The notes: generated by a model from the letters alone, not told the origin. 51,787 nt of DNA from Actinomadura harenae (GCF_003696215.1 NZ_RFFG01000055.1:1-51787), one strand, 5' to 3'; shown: positions 33,443 to 42,021, counted from the first letter of the stretch. A program made the numbers and translations.

Positions 33443-34245
33443 TGAGCAAGGTCGTCGTCATCACCGGCGGAGCGCGCGGGATCGGCCTCGCGACCGCGCG
33501 CGCGTGCAAGGCCAAGGGCGGGACGGTCGTCATCGGCGACGTCGACGAGTCCGCCGTGAAGGCCGCGGGGGAGGAGCTGGGCGTGACCGCCCTCCCGCTG
33601 GACGTCACGTCGCGCGAGTCGTTCGAGACGTTCCTCGCGGAGGCCGAGGTCGCGCACGGGCCCGTGGACGTCCTGGTCAACAACGCCGGGATCATGCCGA
33701 TCGGGCCCGTGACCGGCGAGTCCGACGCGGACGCGCGCCGCTGCCTGGACATCAACGTCCACGGCGTCATGCTCGGCACCAAGCTCGCGCTCGACCGGAT
33801 GCGTCCGCGCGGACGCGGGCACGTCGTGAACATCGCGTCGCTCGCGGGCCTGCTCCCGACGCCCGGCCTCGCGCTCTACAACGCGAGCAAGGCCGCCGTC
33901 GTCGCGTTCACCGAGGCCGCCCGGCTGGAGACGCTGGGCAGCGGCGTGCACGTGAGCGCCGTCCTGCCGTCCTTCACCGACACCGAGCTCATCGCCGGGA
34001 CGTCGTCGCCGCGCGGGCAGCGGAACTGCGAGCCCGGGGACGTCGCGGACGCCGTCGTCGCGGTCGTCGGGCGGCCGCGCGCGCAGGTCGTCGTCCCCGC
34101 GCGCCTCGGCGTCCCGACGCGGCTCGGCCAGCTGTTCCCGGAGCGCGTCCGGGAGGCCGTCATGCGGACGTACCGCCTCGACAAGGTCTTCCTGGACTGG
34201 GACCACGAGGCCCGCCGGTCCTACGACGCCCGCATCCGGGGCTAG
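33442..34245 (+). CDS. Classical short-chain dehydrogenase/reductase
   Basis: 267-aa classical SDR. The cofactor motif TGGARGIG (8-15) with Asp in VIGDVD favours NAD(H). NNAG, the catalytic Ser in VNIASLAG, and YNASK (Tyr and Lys) complete the active site. The ATG overlaps the P450 stop, so it is translated from the same mRNA. It probably oxidises the P450 product or a related alcohol. Convergent with the aldehyde dehydrogenase gene, with a 25-bp gap. Confidence 0.92.
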   Translation: MSKVVVITGGARGIGLATARACKAKGGTVVIGDVDESAVKAAGEELGVTALPLDVTSRESFETFLAEAEVAHGPVDVLVNNAGIMPIGPVTGESDADARRCLDINVHGVMLGTKLALDRMRPRGRGHVVNIASLAGLLPTPGLALYNASKAAVVAFTEAARLETLGSGVHVSAVLPSFTDTELIAGTSSPRGQRNCEPGDVADAVVAVVGRPRAQVVVPARLGVPTRLGQLFPERVREAVMRTYRLDKVFLDWDHEARRSYDARIRG

Positions 34246-34270
34246 CGCGGGGACCGGCGGGCTCCCGGGA

Positions 34271-35731
34271 TCAGAACGGGTAGTGCGCCTGCTCGGTGGC
34301 CACGGTCACCCAGCGGGTGTTCGAGAACGCCTCCAGGCCCCAGCGCCCGCCGAACCGGCCGTACCCGGACACGCCGAACCCGCCGAACGGCGCCTGCGGC
34401 TCGTCGCCCACGGACTGGTCGTTCACGTGGACGATCCCGGTCTTCAGGCGGCGCGCCACGCGCAGGCCGCGGGTGCCGTTCTCGGTGATGATCCCGGCGG
34501 TCAGGCCGTGCTCGGTGTCGTTGGCCTTCGCGACGGCCTCGTCGTCGGTGGCGAAGGTGTCGATCACGCACACCGGCCCGAACGCCTCGCCGTGGAAGAG
34601 CTCGGCGTCCCGCGGCAGGCCGGTGAGGACGGTCGCCGGGTGGACGGCGCCGTCGGGCTCGCCGCCGCCGGTGACGACCGTGGCGCCCTTGGCCACGGCG
34701 TCCTCGACCAGCGCCGCGACGCGCTCGGCGGCGGTCCGCGTGACCAGCGGCCCGATCACGGTGGTCGGCACCGACGGGTCCCCGGACGGCAGCGCCGCGA
34801 CCTTGGCGGCGAACCTCTCGGTGAACGCGGCGGCCAGCGACTCGTGCACCAGCACCCGGTCGCCGGACATGCAGATCTGGCCCGCGTTCATGAACACGCC
34901 GAACGTCACGGCGTCGACGGCGTAGTCCAGGTCCGCGTCCTCGAGGACGATGATCGCGTTCTTGCCGCCCAGCTCCAGCAGCGCGGGCTTGAGGTGCCGG
35001 GCCGCGTGCGTGCCGATGATCCGGCCGATCCCGGTGGAGCCGGTGAAGTTCACCGCCCGGACGCGCGGGTCCGCGATCAGGGTCTCGGCGATCTCGGCGG
35101 CGTCCGCCGGGTCGTTGGTGACCACGTTGAGCACGCCGTCCGGGAGGCCCGCCTCGCGCAGCACGTCCGCGACGAGCAGGCCGCAGGCGACCGGGGCGTC
35201 CTCGCTGGGCTTCATCACGACGGTGTTCCCGGCGGCGAGCGCGGCCGCGACCGACCGGACGCCGAGGATGACCGGCGCGTTCCACGGGGAGAACGCGGCG
35301 ACCACGCCGACCGGCTCGCGGACCGCGAGGCCGAGCACGCCCTCCTGCTGCGCCGTCAGCACCTCGCCGCGCGGTGCGGTGATCGCGGCGGCGGCCTCGC
35401 GCAGGATGTTCGAGGCGAGCATCACGTTGAACCCGGCCCACGGCGCCGTCCCGCCGACCTCGGCCGCCATCAGCGCGATGACCTCGCCCGCCCGCTCGTC
35501 CAGCAGGTCCGCGGCGCGGAGGAAGATCGCTCGGCGGGCGAAGGGGGACAGCGCCGCCCACGCCTCGAACGCCGCGTCCGCCGCGTCCACGGCCGCCGTG
35601 ACGTCCTCCGGCCCGGCCGCCGCGACGGTCGCGTACACCTCGCCGGTGTAGGGGGAGACGTCGCCTGTGGTCCGCCCCGAGCGGGCCGGCACGTCCTTGC
35701 CGCCGATCAGGAGGTCGCGGGTGATGGGCAT
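34271..35731 (-). CDS. NAD(P)-dependent aldehyde dehydrogenase
   Basis: 486-aa aldehyde dehydrogenase related to benzaldehyde/vanillin dehydrogenases. Asn151 in SPWNAP, Glu253 in LELGGKN and Cys287 in GQICMSG form the active site, and GSTGIG (231-236) is the cofactor loop. GAAGGAG lies 6 nt before the ATG. It follows the DUF2236 gene on the same strand with a 129-bp gap that contains a hairpin, so read-through or a separate promoter are both possible. Its place beside P450-SDR suggests further oxidation of an aldehyde product (inference). Confidence 0.93.
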   Translation of the reverse strand: MPITRDLLIGGKDVPARSGRTTGDVSPYTGEVYATVAAAGPEDVTAAVDAADAAFEAWAALSPFARRAIFLRAADLLDERAGEVIALMAAEVGGTAPWAGFNVMLASNILREAAAAITAPRGEVLTAQQEGVLGLAVREPVGVVAAFSPWNAPVILGVRSVAAALAAGNTVVMKPSEDAPVACGLLVADVLREAGLPDGVLNVVTNDPADAAEIAETLIADPRVRAVNFTGSTGIGRIIGTHAARHLKPALLELGGKNAIIVLEDADLDYAVDAVTFGVFMNAGQICMSGDRVLVHESLAAAFTERFAAKVAALPSGDPSVPTTVIGPLVTRTAAERVAALVEDAVAKGATVVTGGGEPDGAVHPATVLTGLPRDAELFHGEAFGPVCVIDTFATDDEAVAKANDTEHGLTAGIITENGTRGLRVARRLKTGIVHVNDQSVGDEPQAPFGGFGVSGYGRFGGRWGLEAFSNTRWVTVATEQAHYPF

Positions 35732-35813
35732 GGTGACTCCTTCAGGGGCCGCGCCGTCGCGACCTGTCGGTTTCCGCGCAGTCTCCGCCCTGGACCGGCG
35801 TCCGCGCGCCGGG

Positions 35814-35834
35814 GCTTTCCGCCCAGCGGAAAGC
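35814..35834. other. GCTTTCCGC-CCA-GCGGAAAGC perfect inverted repeat
   Basis: A 9-bp perfect stem with a 3-nt loop in the gap between the DUF2236 and aldehyde dehydrogenase genes, both on the minus strand. It could be a weak terminator of the first or an operator for the second. It lies about 80 bp before the dehydrogenase start. Confidence 0.45.
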
Positions 35835-35860
35835 GATCCGGCCGACTCGGGGAGCGCGGG

Positions 35861-36712
35861 TCAGCGGACGCGCGGCCTGCCGTCGCGGGCGAAGGCGCGC
35901 CTCGCTTGTGGAAGGTATCGGACGACGTCCGGCAGAACCGGCCAAAGGACGGCGAGACGCCGCACTCCCGCCGCGAACCGCTGGTACCGGCGTTCGTCCG
36001 CCTCGCTCCACGGCAGGTCCAGCAGCTCGCGCATGCGCGGATGGCAGCCGCCGACCGTGAGGAAGCGCGCGACGGCGTTCAGCGGCGGCGACACCGCGCG
36101 CCAGAGCGCCTTCGGGACCTTCGGCGGCGCGGGCAGGCCCTTGGTCACGTACCCGACGCCGTACCGGGCGGTCTTGTGCGCGACGATGCCCCCCGCGAGC
36201 GTCCGTTCCCAGTACGCCTCGAAGTCCTCCCAGGTCGCGGGCATGTTCCGGTCGCTGACCCCGTACATCCGGTACCAGGTCTTCGACTCCTCGTAGAGGC
36301 GCCGCCGGTCGGCCGTGGTCAGCGGCCGGACGAACGTCTCGATCCCGTGGACCAGATGGTCGAGGAAGGTCGCGTGCGCCCAGAAGTAGGTGTCCGGGTC
36401 GAGCGCGTGGTAGCGGGTGCCGTCCGGCAGGACGCCCTTGATGCCGTGGTGGAAGTCGCGGACCCGGCGTCCGGACGCGGCGGCGTCCGCCCCGCCGTAG
36501 ATCGTGTCGAGGATCGGCCCGGTCGAGCGCTTGATTCGCGCGAACGTCTCGTCGAAGAACACCGAGTGGTCGAGAACGCCCTGGCCGAGCGCCGGGAGCA
36601 TGTTCTGGAGGACGGCGGCGCGCGGCCCGACCAGCAGCATCCGGGTATCGGCGAAGTAGGCCCAGGTCAACGAGGTCGGACCGAGGGGAGTGGGAGGGGT
36701 CGTGGCCGTCAT
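35861..36712 (-). CDS. DUF2236 / MpaB-like oxygenase family protein
   Basis: 283-aa DUF2236 protein, the family of the rubber oxygenase Lcp and the fungal MpaB'; characterised members bind heme b through His. Likely contacts are the HH in RDFHHGIKG and the His pair in WAHATFLDH. The family Arg/Tyr region RRLYEESKTWYRMYG is present. The ATG at 36712 has no clear ribosome-binding site. Transcribed divergently from a TetR gene with an inverted repeat between them, so probably repressed by that TetR. Confidence 0.85.
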   Translation of the reverse strand: MTATTPPTPLGPTSLTWAYFADTRMLLVGPRAAVLQNMLPALGQGVLDHSVFFDETFARIKRSTGPILDTIYGGADAAASGRRVRDFHHGIKGVLPDGTRYHALDPDTYFWAHATFLDHLVHGIETFVRPLTTADRRRLYEESKTWYRMYGVSDRNMPATWEDFEAYWERTLAGGIVAHKTARYGVGYVTKGLPAPPKVPKALWRAVSPPLNAVARFLTVGGCHPRMRELLDLPWSEADERRYQRFAAGVRRLAVLWPVLPDVVRYLPQARRAFARDGRPRVR

Positions 36713-36734
36713 GGGTCACCGCCGGGAGTGGCCG

Positions 36735-36775
36735 GAGAGGAACAAAGGCATCATGATTGTAACTATGTTCCTCTC
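36735..36775. promoter_or_regulatory. Divergent operator GAGAGGAACA / TGTTCCTCTC
   Basis: Perfect 10-bp arms (36735-36744 and 36766-36775) are separated by 21 bp of AT-rich DNA. The region between holds TACAAT on the minus strand, a good -10 for the DUF2236 gene, and the right arm overlaps the expected -35 of the TetR promoter. The outer flanks GGCC are also symmetric. The expected binder is the adjacent TetR. Confidence 0.7.
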
Positions 36776-36787
36776 TCTCGGCCAGCA

Positions 36788-36793
36788 TAGGCT
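36788..36793 (+). promoter_or_regulatory. -10 element of a leaderless promoter (TetR)
   Basis: TAGGCT, 6 nt before the ATG at 36800. Confidence 0.6.
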
Positions 36794-36799
36794 TCGGTC

Positions 36800-37414
36800 A
36801 TGACGATGGACGCGTTCCCGCTGGCCGGGCTGCTGGAGGCCGCCCCGGACCCCGACGACCTGGACACCCGCATCCTGGACGCGGCGCTCGCCGAGTTCGT
36901 GACCTACGGGCTGCGGCGGGTCAGCGTCGAGGACGTCGCGCGTCGCGCCGGGGTCGCCCGCACGACCATCTACCGCCGGTTCACCAACAAGGAACTGCTG
37001 CTCCAGGCCGTCCACCTGCGCGAGGTCCGCCACTTCCTGACGGCGCTGTCGGACGCCACCGCGAGCCGGCAGAACGCCGCGGACGCCGTCGTCGAGGGCT
37101 TCGCCGCCGGGCTCGCCGCCGCCCGCACGCACCCGCTGATCACCCGCGTCCTGCAGAGCGAGCCGGAGGTGTTCGTCCGGCAGCTCGGGATGAACGGCGG
37201 CGCGGTGCTGCTGGCCGCCCGCGACATCCTCGCGGCCCGGCTGCGCCGCGCGCTGCCCGATGCCGACCCCGCCGAGATCTCCGTCGCGTCCGAGGTGATG
37301 CTGCGGGTCGCGGTGTCGGTGCTGCTGCTGCCCGACGGCGGCATCCCGCTCGGCGACGACGCCGAGATCCGCGCCTTCGCCCGCGTCCACCTCACCCGCC
37401 TCCTGCCGGGGTAG
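36800..37414 (+). CDS. TetR family transcriptional regulator
   Basis: 204-aa TetR regulator. The N-terminal HTH (about 22-70) includes ILDAALAEFVTYGLRRVSVEDVA in two helices and the recognition part GVARTTIYRRFTNKELL. The C-terminal ligand domain is not recognisable. It is divergent from the DUF2236 gene, and a 10-bp-arm inverted repeat covers both promoters, so autoregulation and control of DUF2236 (and perhaps the aldehyde dehydrogenase) are likely. The ligand is unknown. Apparently leaderless. Confidence 0.92.
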   Translation: MTMDAFPLAGLLEAAPDPDDLDTRILDAALAEFVTYGLRRVSVEDVARRAGVARTTIYRRFTNKELLLQAVHLREVRHFLTALSDATASRQNAADAVVEGFAAGLAAARTHPLITRVLQSEPEVFVRQLGMNGGAVLLAARDILAARLRRALPDADPAEISVASEVMLRVAVSVLLLPDGGIPLGDDAEIRAFARVHLTRLLPG

Positions 37415-37431
37415 ACCGCGCCCTGCCGGGT

Positions 37432-37437
37432 TAGGCT
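37432..37437 (+). promoter_or_regulatory. -10 element of the carboxylesterase promoter
   Basis: TAGGCT 17 nt after the TetR stop and 37 nt before the esterase ATG. It predicts a leader of about 30 nt carrying the GGAGG ribosome-binding site, so this gene is not leaderless. Confidence 0.5.
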
Positions 37438-37474
37438 GCAACCTCCGAATCCTGTTCTAGAACCGGAGGCGCGC

Positions 37475-38938
37475 ATGGAGTCGGCGATCGTCGCGACCCG
37501 CCACGGCAAGGTCCGAGGCAGAGTCCTCCCGAACGGCGTCTCGGCCTTCCTCGGCATCCCCTACGCCGCGCCGCCCGTCGGTGAGAACCGCTTCCGGGCG
37601 CCGCGTCCGCCGCGTCCGTGGGACGGCGTCCGCGACACCGTCGAGTACGGCCCGACCGCCCCCAAGCCCGGCTACCCGAGGCCCTTCGACCGGCTGCTGC
37701 CCGAACCGGCCGTCCCGGGCGACGACCTCCTCAACCTCAACGTCTGGACGCCCGACCCCGGACGCTCCGGCCTGCCCGTCATGGTCTGGATCCACGGCGG
37801 CGCGTTCCGCAACGGCTCCGGTGCCGTCCCCACCTACGCGGGCGCGAACTTCGCCCGCGACGGCGTCGTCTGCGTGACCCTCAACTACCGCCTCGGCGTC
37901 GAAGGCTTCGCGCACTTCCCGGACGCCCCGTCCAACCGCGGCCTGCTCGACCAGATCTCCGCCCTGGAGTGGGTCCGCGACAACATCGCCGCCTTCGGCG
38001 GGGACCCGGGCAACGTCACGGTCTTCGGGGAGTCCGCGGGCGCGATGAGCGTCACCACCCTGCTCTCCCTCGACCTCGGCCTCTTCCGCCGCGCCGTCGC
38101 CCAGAGCGGCGCCGGCAACGCCGCCCAGACCGCCGAGGACGCCGCGCTCGTCACCGCCGAGACCGCCGCGCGCCTCGGCGTCGAGCCGACCGCGGCGGCC
38201 TTCGCCGAGCTCCCGCCGTCCCGGATCATCCCGGTCCAGGCGGCCATCGCGGCCGAGGTCTCGATGCTCCCCGATCCCGGACGCTGGGGCGCCACGACCG
38301 CGCGGACGGCGATGTCCCACGTCCCCGTCCTGGACGGCGAGCTGCTCACCCGCCGTCCGCAGGAGGCCATCGCGGACGGCGCGGGCGCGGACACCGACCT
38401 CCTCATCGGCCACAACTCCGAGGAGTTCCGCTTCTTCCTCATGCCGAACGGCCTGGCCGGCCTCATCACCGGCGAGATCATGACGTCCACGGCGTCGGCG
38501 ATGGGCGTTCCGGCGCGTGTCGTCGACGCCCACCGCGAGCTCCACGCCACCCCCGGCGAGCAGCTGGCCTCCGTCATCAGCGAGGCCGTCTTCCGCATCC
38601 CCGCGATCCGCGTCGCCGAGTCCCACCGGGCCCGCACCTGGATGTACGAGTTCACCTGGCGCAGCCCCGTCCACGACCTGGGCGCCTGCCACGCCCTGGA
38701 GATCGGCTTCGTCTTCGACACCCTCGGCACCCTCGACCCCGACGGCCTCGCGGGCCCCAACCCGCCCCAGCCCCTCGCCGACACCATGCACAAGGCCTGG
38801 GTCGACTACGCCACCTCCGGCACCCCCGGCTGGCCCCAGTACACCCCCGGAACCCGCCGGACCCGCCGCTTCGGCGACCCGAAGAACCCCCTCACCACCA
38901 CCTCCAACGACCCGCTCCGAAGCCTCTGGGACGAGTGA
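37475..38938 (+). CDS. Type-B carboxylesterase
   Basis: 487-aa carboxylesterase/lipase of the type-B (acetylcholinesterase-like) family. Ser187 in FGESAGAMS is the nucleophile, HGGAF (107-111) forms the oxyanion hole, the acid is in GHNSEEF, and the His in GACHALEIGFVF completes the triad. No signal peptide, so cytoplasmic. ATG with GGAGG 6 nt upstream. It lies directly after the TetR gene and could belong to the same regulon. The substrate is unknown. Confidence 0.93.
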   Translation: MESAIVATRHGKVRGRVLPNGVSAFLGIPYAAPPVGENRFRAPRPPRPWDGVRDTVEYGPTAPKPGYPRPFDRLLPEPAVPGDDLLNLNVWTPDPGRSGLPVMVWIHGGAFRNGSGAVPTYAGANFARDGVVCVTLNYRLGVEGFAHFPDAPSNRGLLDQISALEWVRDNIAAFGGDPGNVTVFGESAGAMSVTTLLSLDLGLFRRAVAQSGAGNAAQTAEDAALVTAETAARLGVEPTAAAFAELPPSRIIPVQAAIAAEVSMLPDPGRWGATTARTAMSHVPVLDGELLTRRPQEAIADGAGADTDLLIGHNSEEFRFFLMPNGLAGLITGEIMTSTASAMGVPARVVDAHRELHATPGEQLASVISEAVFRIPAIRVAESHRARTWMYEFTWRSPVHDLGACHALEIGFVFDTLGTLDPDGLAGPNPPQPLADTMHKAWVDYATSGTPGWPQYTPGTRRTRRFGDPKNPLTTTSNDPLRSLWDE

Positions 38939-39009
38939 CCTCCGCGCCCGCCTCCGTCCGCGCGGAAAATCGGGGTGCGCGGCCGGAGGCGGGCTGGGAG
39001 GGTCGCGGG

Positions 39010-39504
39010 ATGATCAGTTTGATGCCGGTGACGTTCGGCGAGGCCGAGATCTCCGCACTGCACGGGGTCTTCGCGTCCAACGCGGACTACTGGCGGTACA
39101 GCGGCGATCTCGACCCGGACGCGGTGACGCGGGAGGCCGTCGCGGAGATGGTCCGCGCCGAGGCGGACGTGGACGGGCACGAGGCGCTCGCCGCGCGGGA
39201 CGAGCACGGAGTGCTCGTCGGGTATGTCGAGTTGCTCCTGCACCACCCGCGGGACGGGTATCCGTGGATCGGGTTCCTGCTCGTGCACGGCGGGCATCGG
39301 CGGCGGGGCCTCGGGCGGGCCATCGTGAGCGCGGTGGAGGCGCGGCTTCGTGAGCGCGGGGCGACCGCGGTCGGCCTCGGCGTACTGGAGAACAACCCCG
39401 AGGCGTTCGCGTTCTGGACGGCCCTCGGCCACACGGAGGTCGGCCGGCGACCGGACGTGGCGAAGGGCCGCCCGACGGTCGTCATGCGGAAGGCGCTCCG
39501 CTAA
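39010..39504 (+). CDS. GNAT family N-acetyltransferase
   Basis: 164-aa GNAT protein. The acetyl-CoA loop is in GHRRRGLGRAIV (about 97-108), preceded by the WIGFLLV strand and followed by NNPEAFAFWTALGH. It acetylates an unknown amine. ATG at 39010 with GGGAGG upstream; an ATG four codons later is the alternative. Ends in a hairpin shared with the convergent oxidase gene. Confidence 0.88.
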   Translation: MISLMPVTFGEAEISALHGVFASNADYWRYSGDLDPDAVTREAVAEMVRAEADVDGHEALAARDEHGVLVGYVELLLHHPRDGYPWIGFLLVHGGHRRRGLGRAIVSAVEARLRERGATAVGLGVLENNPEAFAFWTALGHTEVGRRPDVAKGRPTVVMRKALR

Positions 39505-39529
39505 GGGGACCCGGGAGGCCCGGAACCCC
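39505..39529. terminator. Convergent terminator hairpin
   Basis: GGGG-AC-CCGGG, loop AGG, then CCCGG-AA-CCCC fills the whole gap between the GNAT gene and the oxidase gene and could end both. Confidence 0.6.
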
Positions 39530-40717
39530 CTACCCGAACGCCTCGGCGACGATGTGTCGGGCGATGGCCAGGGACGACGTCGCCCCCGGCGAGGGAGCGT
39601 TCCGGACGGACGTGACCGGCCCCAGCGTGCTGATGCGGAAGTCGTCCACGAGCGAGCCGTCCGGGTCGATGGCCTGCGCGCGCACGCCGGACGGCGCGGG
39701 CACCACGTCCGACGTCCTCAGCGAGGGGACGAACGAGCGCGCCTCCCGCACGAACGCGGGCTTGAACAGCGACCCGTACACCTCCTTCGCGCCCGTCCGC
39801 CAGTGCCGCCGGGCGAGCGCGCCGAAACCGGGCCAGGTCAGGGTGTCCCGGACGTCGCGGAGGTTCAGGTCACGCCGGCGGTAGCCCTCGCGGGCCAGTG
39901 CGAGGACGGCGTTCGGGCCCACGTCCACGCCGCCGTCCACCCGCCGCGTGAAGTGGACGCCGAGGAACGGGTAGCGCGGGTCGGGGACGGGATAGATCAG
40001 CCCGCGCACCAGGTCCGGCCTGGTCAGCCGGTAGTACTCGCCGCGGAACGGGATGATCGCCGGACCCGGGCCGTCGCCCGCCAGCCGGGCCACCCGGTCG
40101 GACTGGAGTCCCGCGCAGATCACCAGCCGGTCGAACACCAGCTCCTCGTCCCGGGACGCGACGGCGACCCGGTCGCCCCGGCGCGCGATGCGGACCACCT
40201 CGAACCCGAGCCGGACCTCGCCGCCCGCCTTCACCACGTCCGCCGCGTACGACCGGGCGACGGCCGGGAAGTCGACGATCGCGGTCGTGGGGGAGTGCAG
40301 CGCGGCGACGCCCCGCGCGTTCGGCTCGACCTCGCGGAGCCCGGCCGCCGTCAGCCGCCGCAGCCCGGGGACGCCGTTGGCGGTCGCGCGCCGCTCGATC
40401 TCCAGGAGCGGCTCCAGCTCGCGCGTCGTCCGCGCCACGACGACCTTGCCGCACTCCTCGTACGGCAGGCCGCGCTCGGCGCAGTACTCCTTGAGCAGGA
40501 CGATCCCCTGGCGGCACAGGGTCGCCTTGAGCGACCCGGGCGCGTAGTACAGGCCCGCGTGCGCGACGCCGCTGTTGTGCCCGGTCTGGTGCGCGGCGAC
40601 CCGGTCCTCCTTGTCGAGGACGGTGATCTCCGCGCCCGGACGGACCTCTCCCAGACGGCGCGCCACGGCCAGGCCGAGGATGCCCGCGCCGATCACGCCG
40701 ATGCGCATTCCGGTCAC
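39530..40717 (-). CDS. lhgO: L-2-hydroxyglutarate oxidase
   Basis: 395-aa FAD-dependent oxidase of the LhgO/L2HGDH type, which converts L-2-hydroxyglutarate to 2-oxoglutarate and clears a by-product of central metabolism. The FAD motif GAGILGLAVARRL (10-22), the HNSGVAHAGLYY segment (48-59) and a C-terminal VRNAPSPGATSS block match the family. The GTG at 40717 is chosen because TAAGGT lies 6 nt upstream (leaderless); an ATG three codons later is the alternative. Confidence 0.93.
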   Translation of the reverse strand: MTGMRIGVIGAGILGLAVARRLGEVRPGAEITVLDKEDRVAAHQTGHNSGVAHAGLYYAPGSLKATLCRQGIVLLKEYCAERGLPYEECGKVVVARTTRELEPLLEIERRATANGVPGLRRLTAAGLREVEPNARGVAALHSPTTAIVDFPAVARSYAADVVKAGGEVRLGFEVVRIARRGDRVAVASRDEELVFDRLVICAGLQSDRVARLAGDGPGPAIIPFRGEYYRLTRPDLVRGLIYPVPDPRYPFLGVHFTRRVDGGVDVGPNAVLALAREGYRRRDLNLRDVRDTLTWPGFGALARRHWRTGAKEVYGSLFKPAFVREARSFVPSLRTSDVVPAPSGVRAQAIDPDGSLVDDFRISTLGPVTSVRNAPSPGATSSLAIARHIVAEAFG

Positions 40718-40723
40718 CCGGGC

Positions 40724-40729
40724 ACCTTA
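40724..40729 (-). promoter_or_regulatory. -10 element of a leaderless promoter (lhgO)
   Basis: TAAGGT on the minus strand, 6 nt before the GTG at 40717. Confidence 0.55.
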
Positions 40730-40748
40730 CGACCCGGACCGTTCCACT

Positions 40749-40766
40749 GCCCAGGCCCGCCTGGGC
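40749..40766 (-). terminator. Short hairpin after the small membrane protein gene
   Basis: GCCCAGGC-CC-GCCTGGGC, an 8-bp symmetric stem, 25 bp downstream of the minus-strand membrane protein gene and upstream of lhgO. Confidence 0.45.
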
Positions 40767-40791
40767 CATCGGCCGGGTCGTCAGGCGCCGG

Positions 40792-40983
40792 TCAGCTGCC
40801 GAGCCGCTTGCGGCCCTGGGAGCGGACCCGCTTGCGCTGCGACGGGTCGAGCATCAGGTACCCCGCGACCGGGATGCCGATCGCGGCGAGCACCAGGAGA
40901 CCGACCACCCAGGTCGGCAGGAAGAGCCAGAGCACCAACGCGACGATCACGCCGCCGATGGCGAATTTTGCCGGCGATGACAT
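40792..40983 (-). CDS. 63-aa membrane protein
   Basis: 63-aa protein with two hydrophobic helices (about 7-22 and 26-44) and a strongly basic C-terminal tail (RKRVRSQGRKRLGS). I recognise no family. GGAGGTT 8 nt before the ATG is a strong ribosome-binding site and supports translation. It probably sits in the membrane with the tail inside. Upstream of it (40984-41194) the DNA is low-complexity and shows no other gene. Confidence 0.75.
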   Translation of the reverse strand: MSSPAKFAIGGVIVALVLWLFLPTWVVGLLVLAAIGIPVAGYLMLDPSQRKRVRSQGRKRLGS

Positions 40984-41131
40984 GTCCGAACCTCCATACG
41001 GCCGCCCACTTGTTCAGACGGCCGGGGCGGGCCGCCGGTTCCACGATATGTCGCGTTTCCCCGGTGGTCGAGCGCCGCGCCCCGGGAAGATCCCGCAGGC
41101 AGGCGCCCCGGACGCCGCCACGCCGGTCGCG

Positions 41132-41193
41132 GGACGGTCGCGGGACGGGCGGGGAGCGGCCCCGGGAGCGGCCTCGGAGCGGCCCGGGAGCGG
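41132..41193 (-). repeat. 11-bp degenerate repeats after the hisN stop
   Basis: On the minus strand, starting 5 nt after the hisN stop, units of the form GCTCCCGGGCC, GCTCCGAGGCC and GCTCCCGGGGCC follow each other. They end in two exact copies of GTCCCGCGACC (near 41125-41146). Confidence 0.6.
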
Positions 41194-41194
41194 G

Positions 41195-42007
41195 TCAGAC
41201 GCGGAGGGTGAGGCGCCCGCCGCCGAGGGCCTTCAGCACCTCGGCGTGCAGCTGCCCGTTGGTGCACACGACGCTGCCGCCGTCCGGTCCGGGGATGCCG
41301 GACAGGTCGGTGAACATGCCGCCCGCCTCCTCGACGATCACCTGGAGGGCGGCCAGGTCCCACAGCGACACCTCGGGTTCGGCGGAGATGTCGACGGCGC
41401 CCTCGGCGACCATCATGTGCGACCAGAAGTCGCCGAACGCCCGTGTCCGCCACACCGACCGGGTGAGGTCGAGGAACCGGTCCAGGCGCCCCTGCTCCTC
41501 CCAGCCGCTCAGCGAGGAGAAGGAGAGCGACGCGTCCGACAGGTCGGTGACCTGCGACACCTGGATCCGCTGCGCCCGGTTCAGGCTGCGGCCCGTCCAC
41601 GCGCCGCCGTCGCGCATCGCCCACCAGCGCCGGTTCAGCGACGGCGCGGACACCACGCCCACCACGACCTCGTCGTGCTCCATCAGCGCGATGAGCGTCG
41701 CCCACACCGGGACGCCCCGGACGAAGTTCTTGGTGGCGTCGATGGGGTCGATGACCCAGCACCGCCTGCCGGCCCCGGTCCCGGCGGTGCGCCCGTACTC
41801 TTCGCCGAGCACCGCGTCCCGGGGCCGCGCCCGGCTCAGCGTGGAGCGGATCTGCTCCTCCACACTGCGGTCCGCGTCGCTGACCGGGGTCAGGTCCGGC
41901 TTGGTCTCGATCGTGAGGTCCAGCGCCCGGAACCGCCTGGTGGTGATGTCGTCGGCCGCGTCCGCCAGCACATGCGCCAGCCGCAGGTCATCGGAAAAGC
42001 TCGCCAC
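41195..42007 (-). CDS. hisN: Histidinol-phosphatase, inositol-monophosphatase fold
   Basis: 270-aa IMPase-fold phosphatase closest to actinobacterial HisN, which removes phosphate from histidinol phosphate in histidine synthesis. The metal-site motifs are GEEYG (about 69-73), DPIDATKNF (87-95) and SLWDLAA (about 213). The SDADRSVE and RRWWAMRDGGA segments are typical of the HisN group. The GTG at 42007 is the only start that fits; TAGCGT lies 8 nt upstream. It is near rsgA-aroA, as in many actinobacteria. Confidence 0.88.
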   Translation of the reverse strand: MASFSDDLRLAHVLADAADDITTRRFRALDLTIETKPDLTPVSDADRSVEEQIRSTLSRARPRDAVLGEEYGRTAGTGAGRRCWVIDPIDATKNFVRGVPVWATLIALMEHDEVVVGVVSAPSLNRRWWAMRDGGAWTGRSLNRAQRIQVSQVTDLSDASLSFSSLSGWEEQGRLDRFLDLTRSVWRTRAFGDFWSHMMVAEGAVDISAEPEVSLWDLAALQVIVEEAGGMFTDLSGIPGPDGGSVVCTNGQLHAEVLKALGGGRLTLRV

Positions 42008-42015
42008 GGCCGCAC

Positions 42016-42021
42016 ACGCTA
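42016..42021 (-). promoter_or_regulatory. -10 element of a leaderless promoter (hisN)
   Basis: TAGCGT on the minus strand, 8 nt before the GTG at 42007. The opposite gene (42119) has GACGAT 6 nt before its ATG. Confidence 0.45.

Noticed and set aside
25995..38938. A complete biosynthetic gene cluster
   Set aside because: No core synthase, no carrier protein and no exporter; internal terminators and opposing strands split it into several units. I keep only pairwise links.
41041..41194. A gene between the small membrane protein and hisN
   Set aside because: Only low-complexity GC repeats are present, with no start signal or coding bias.
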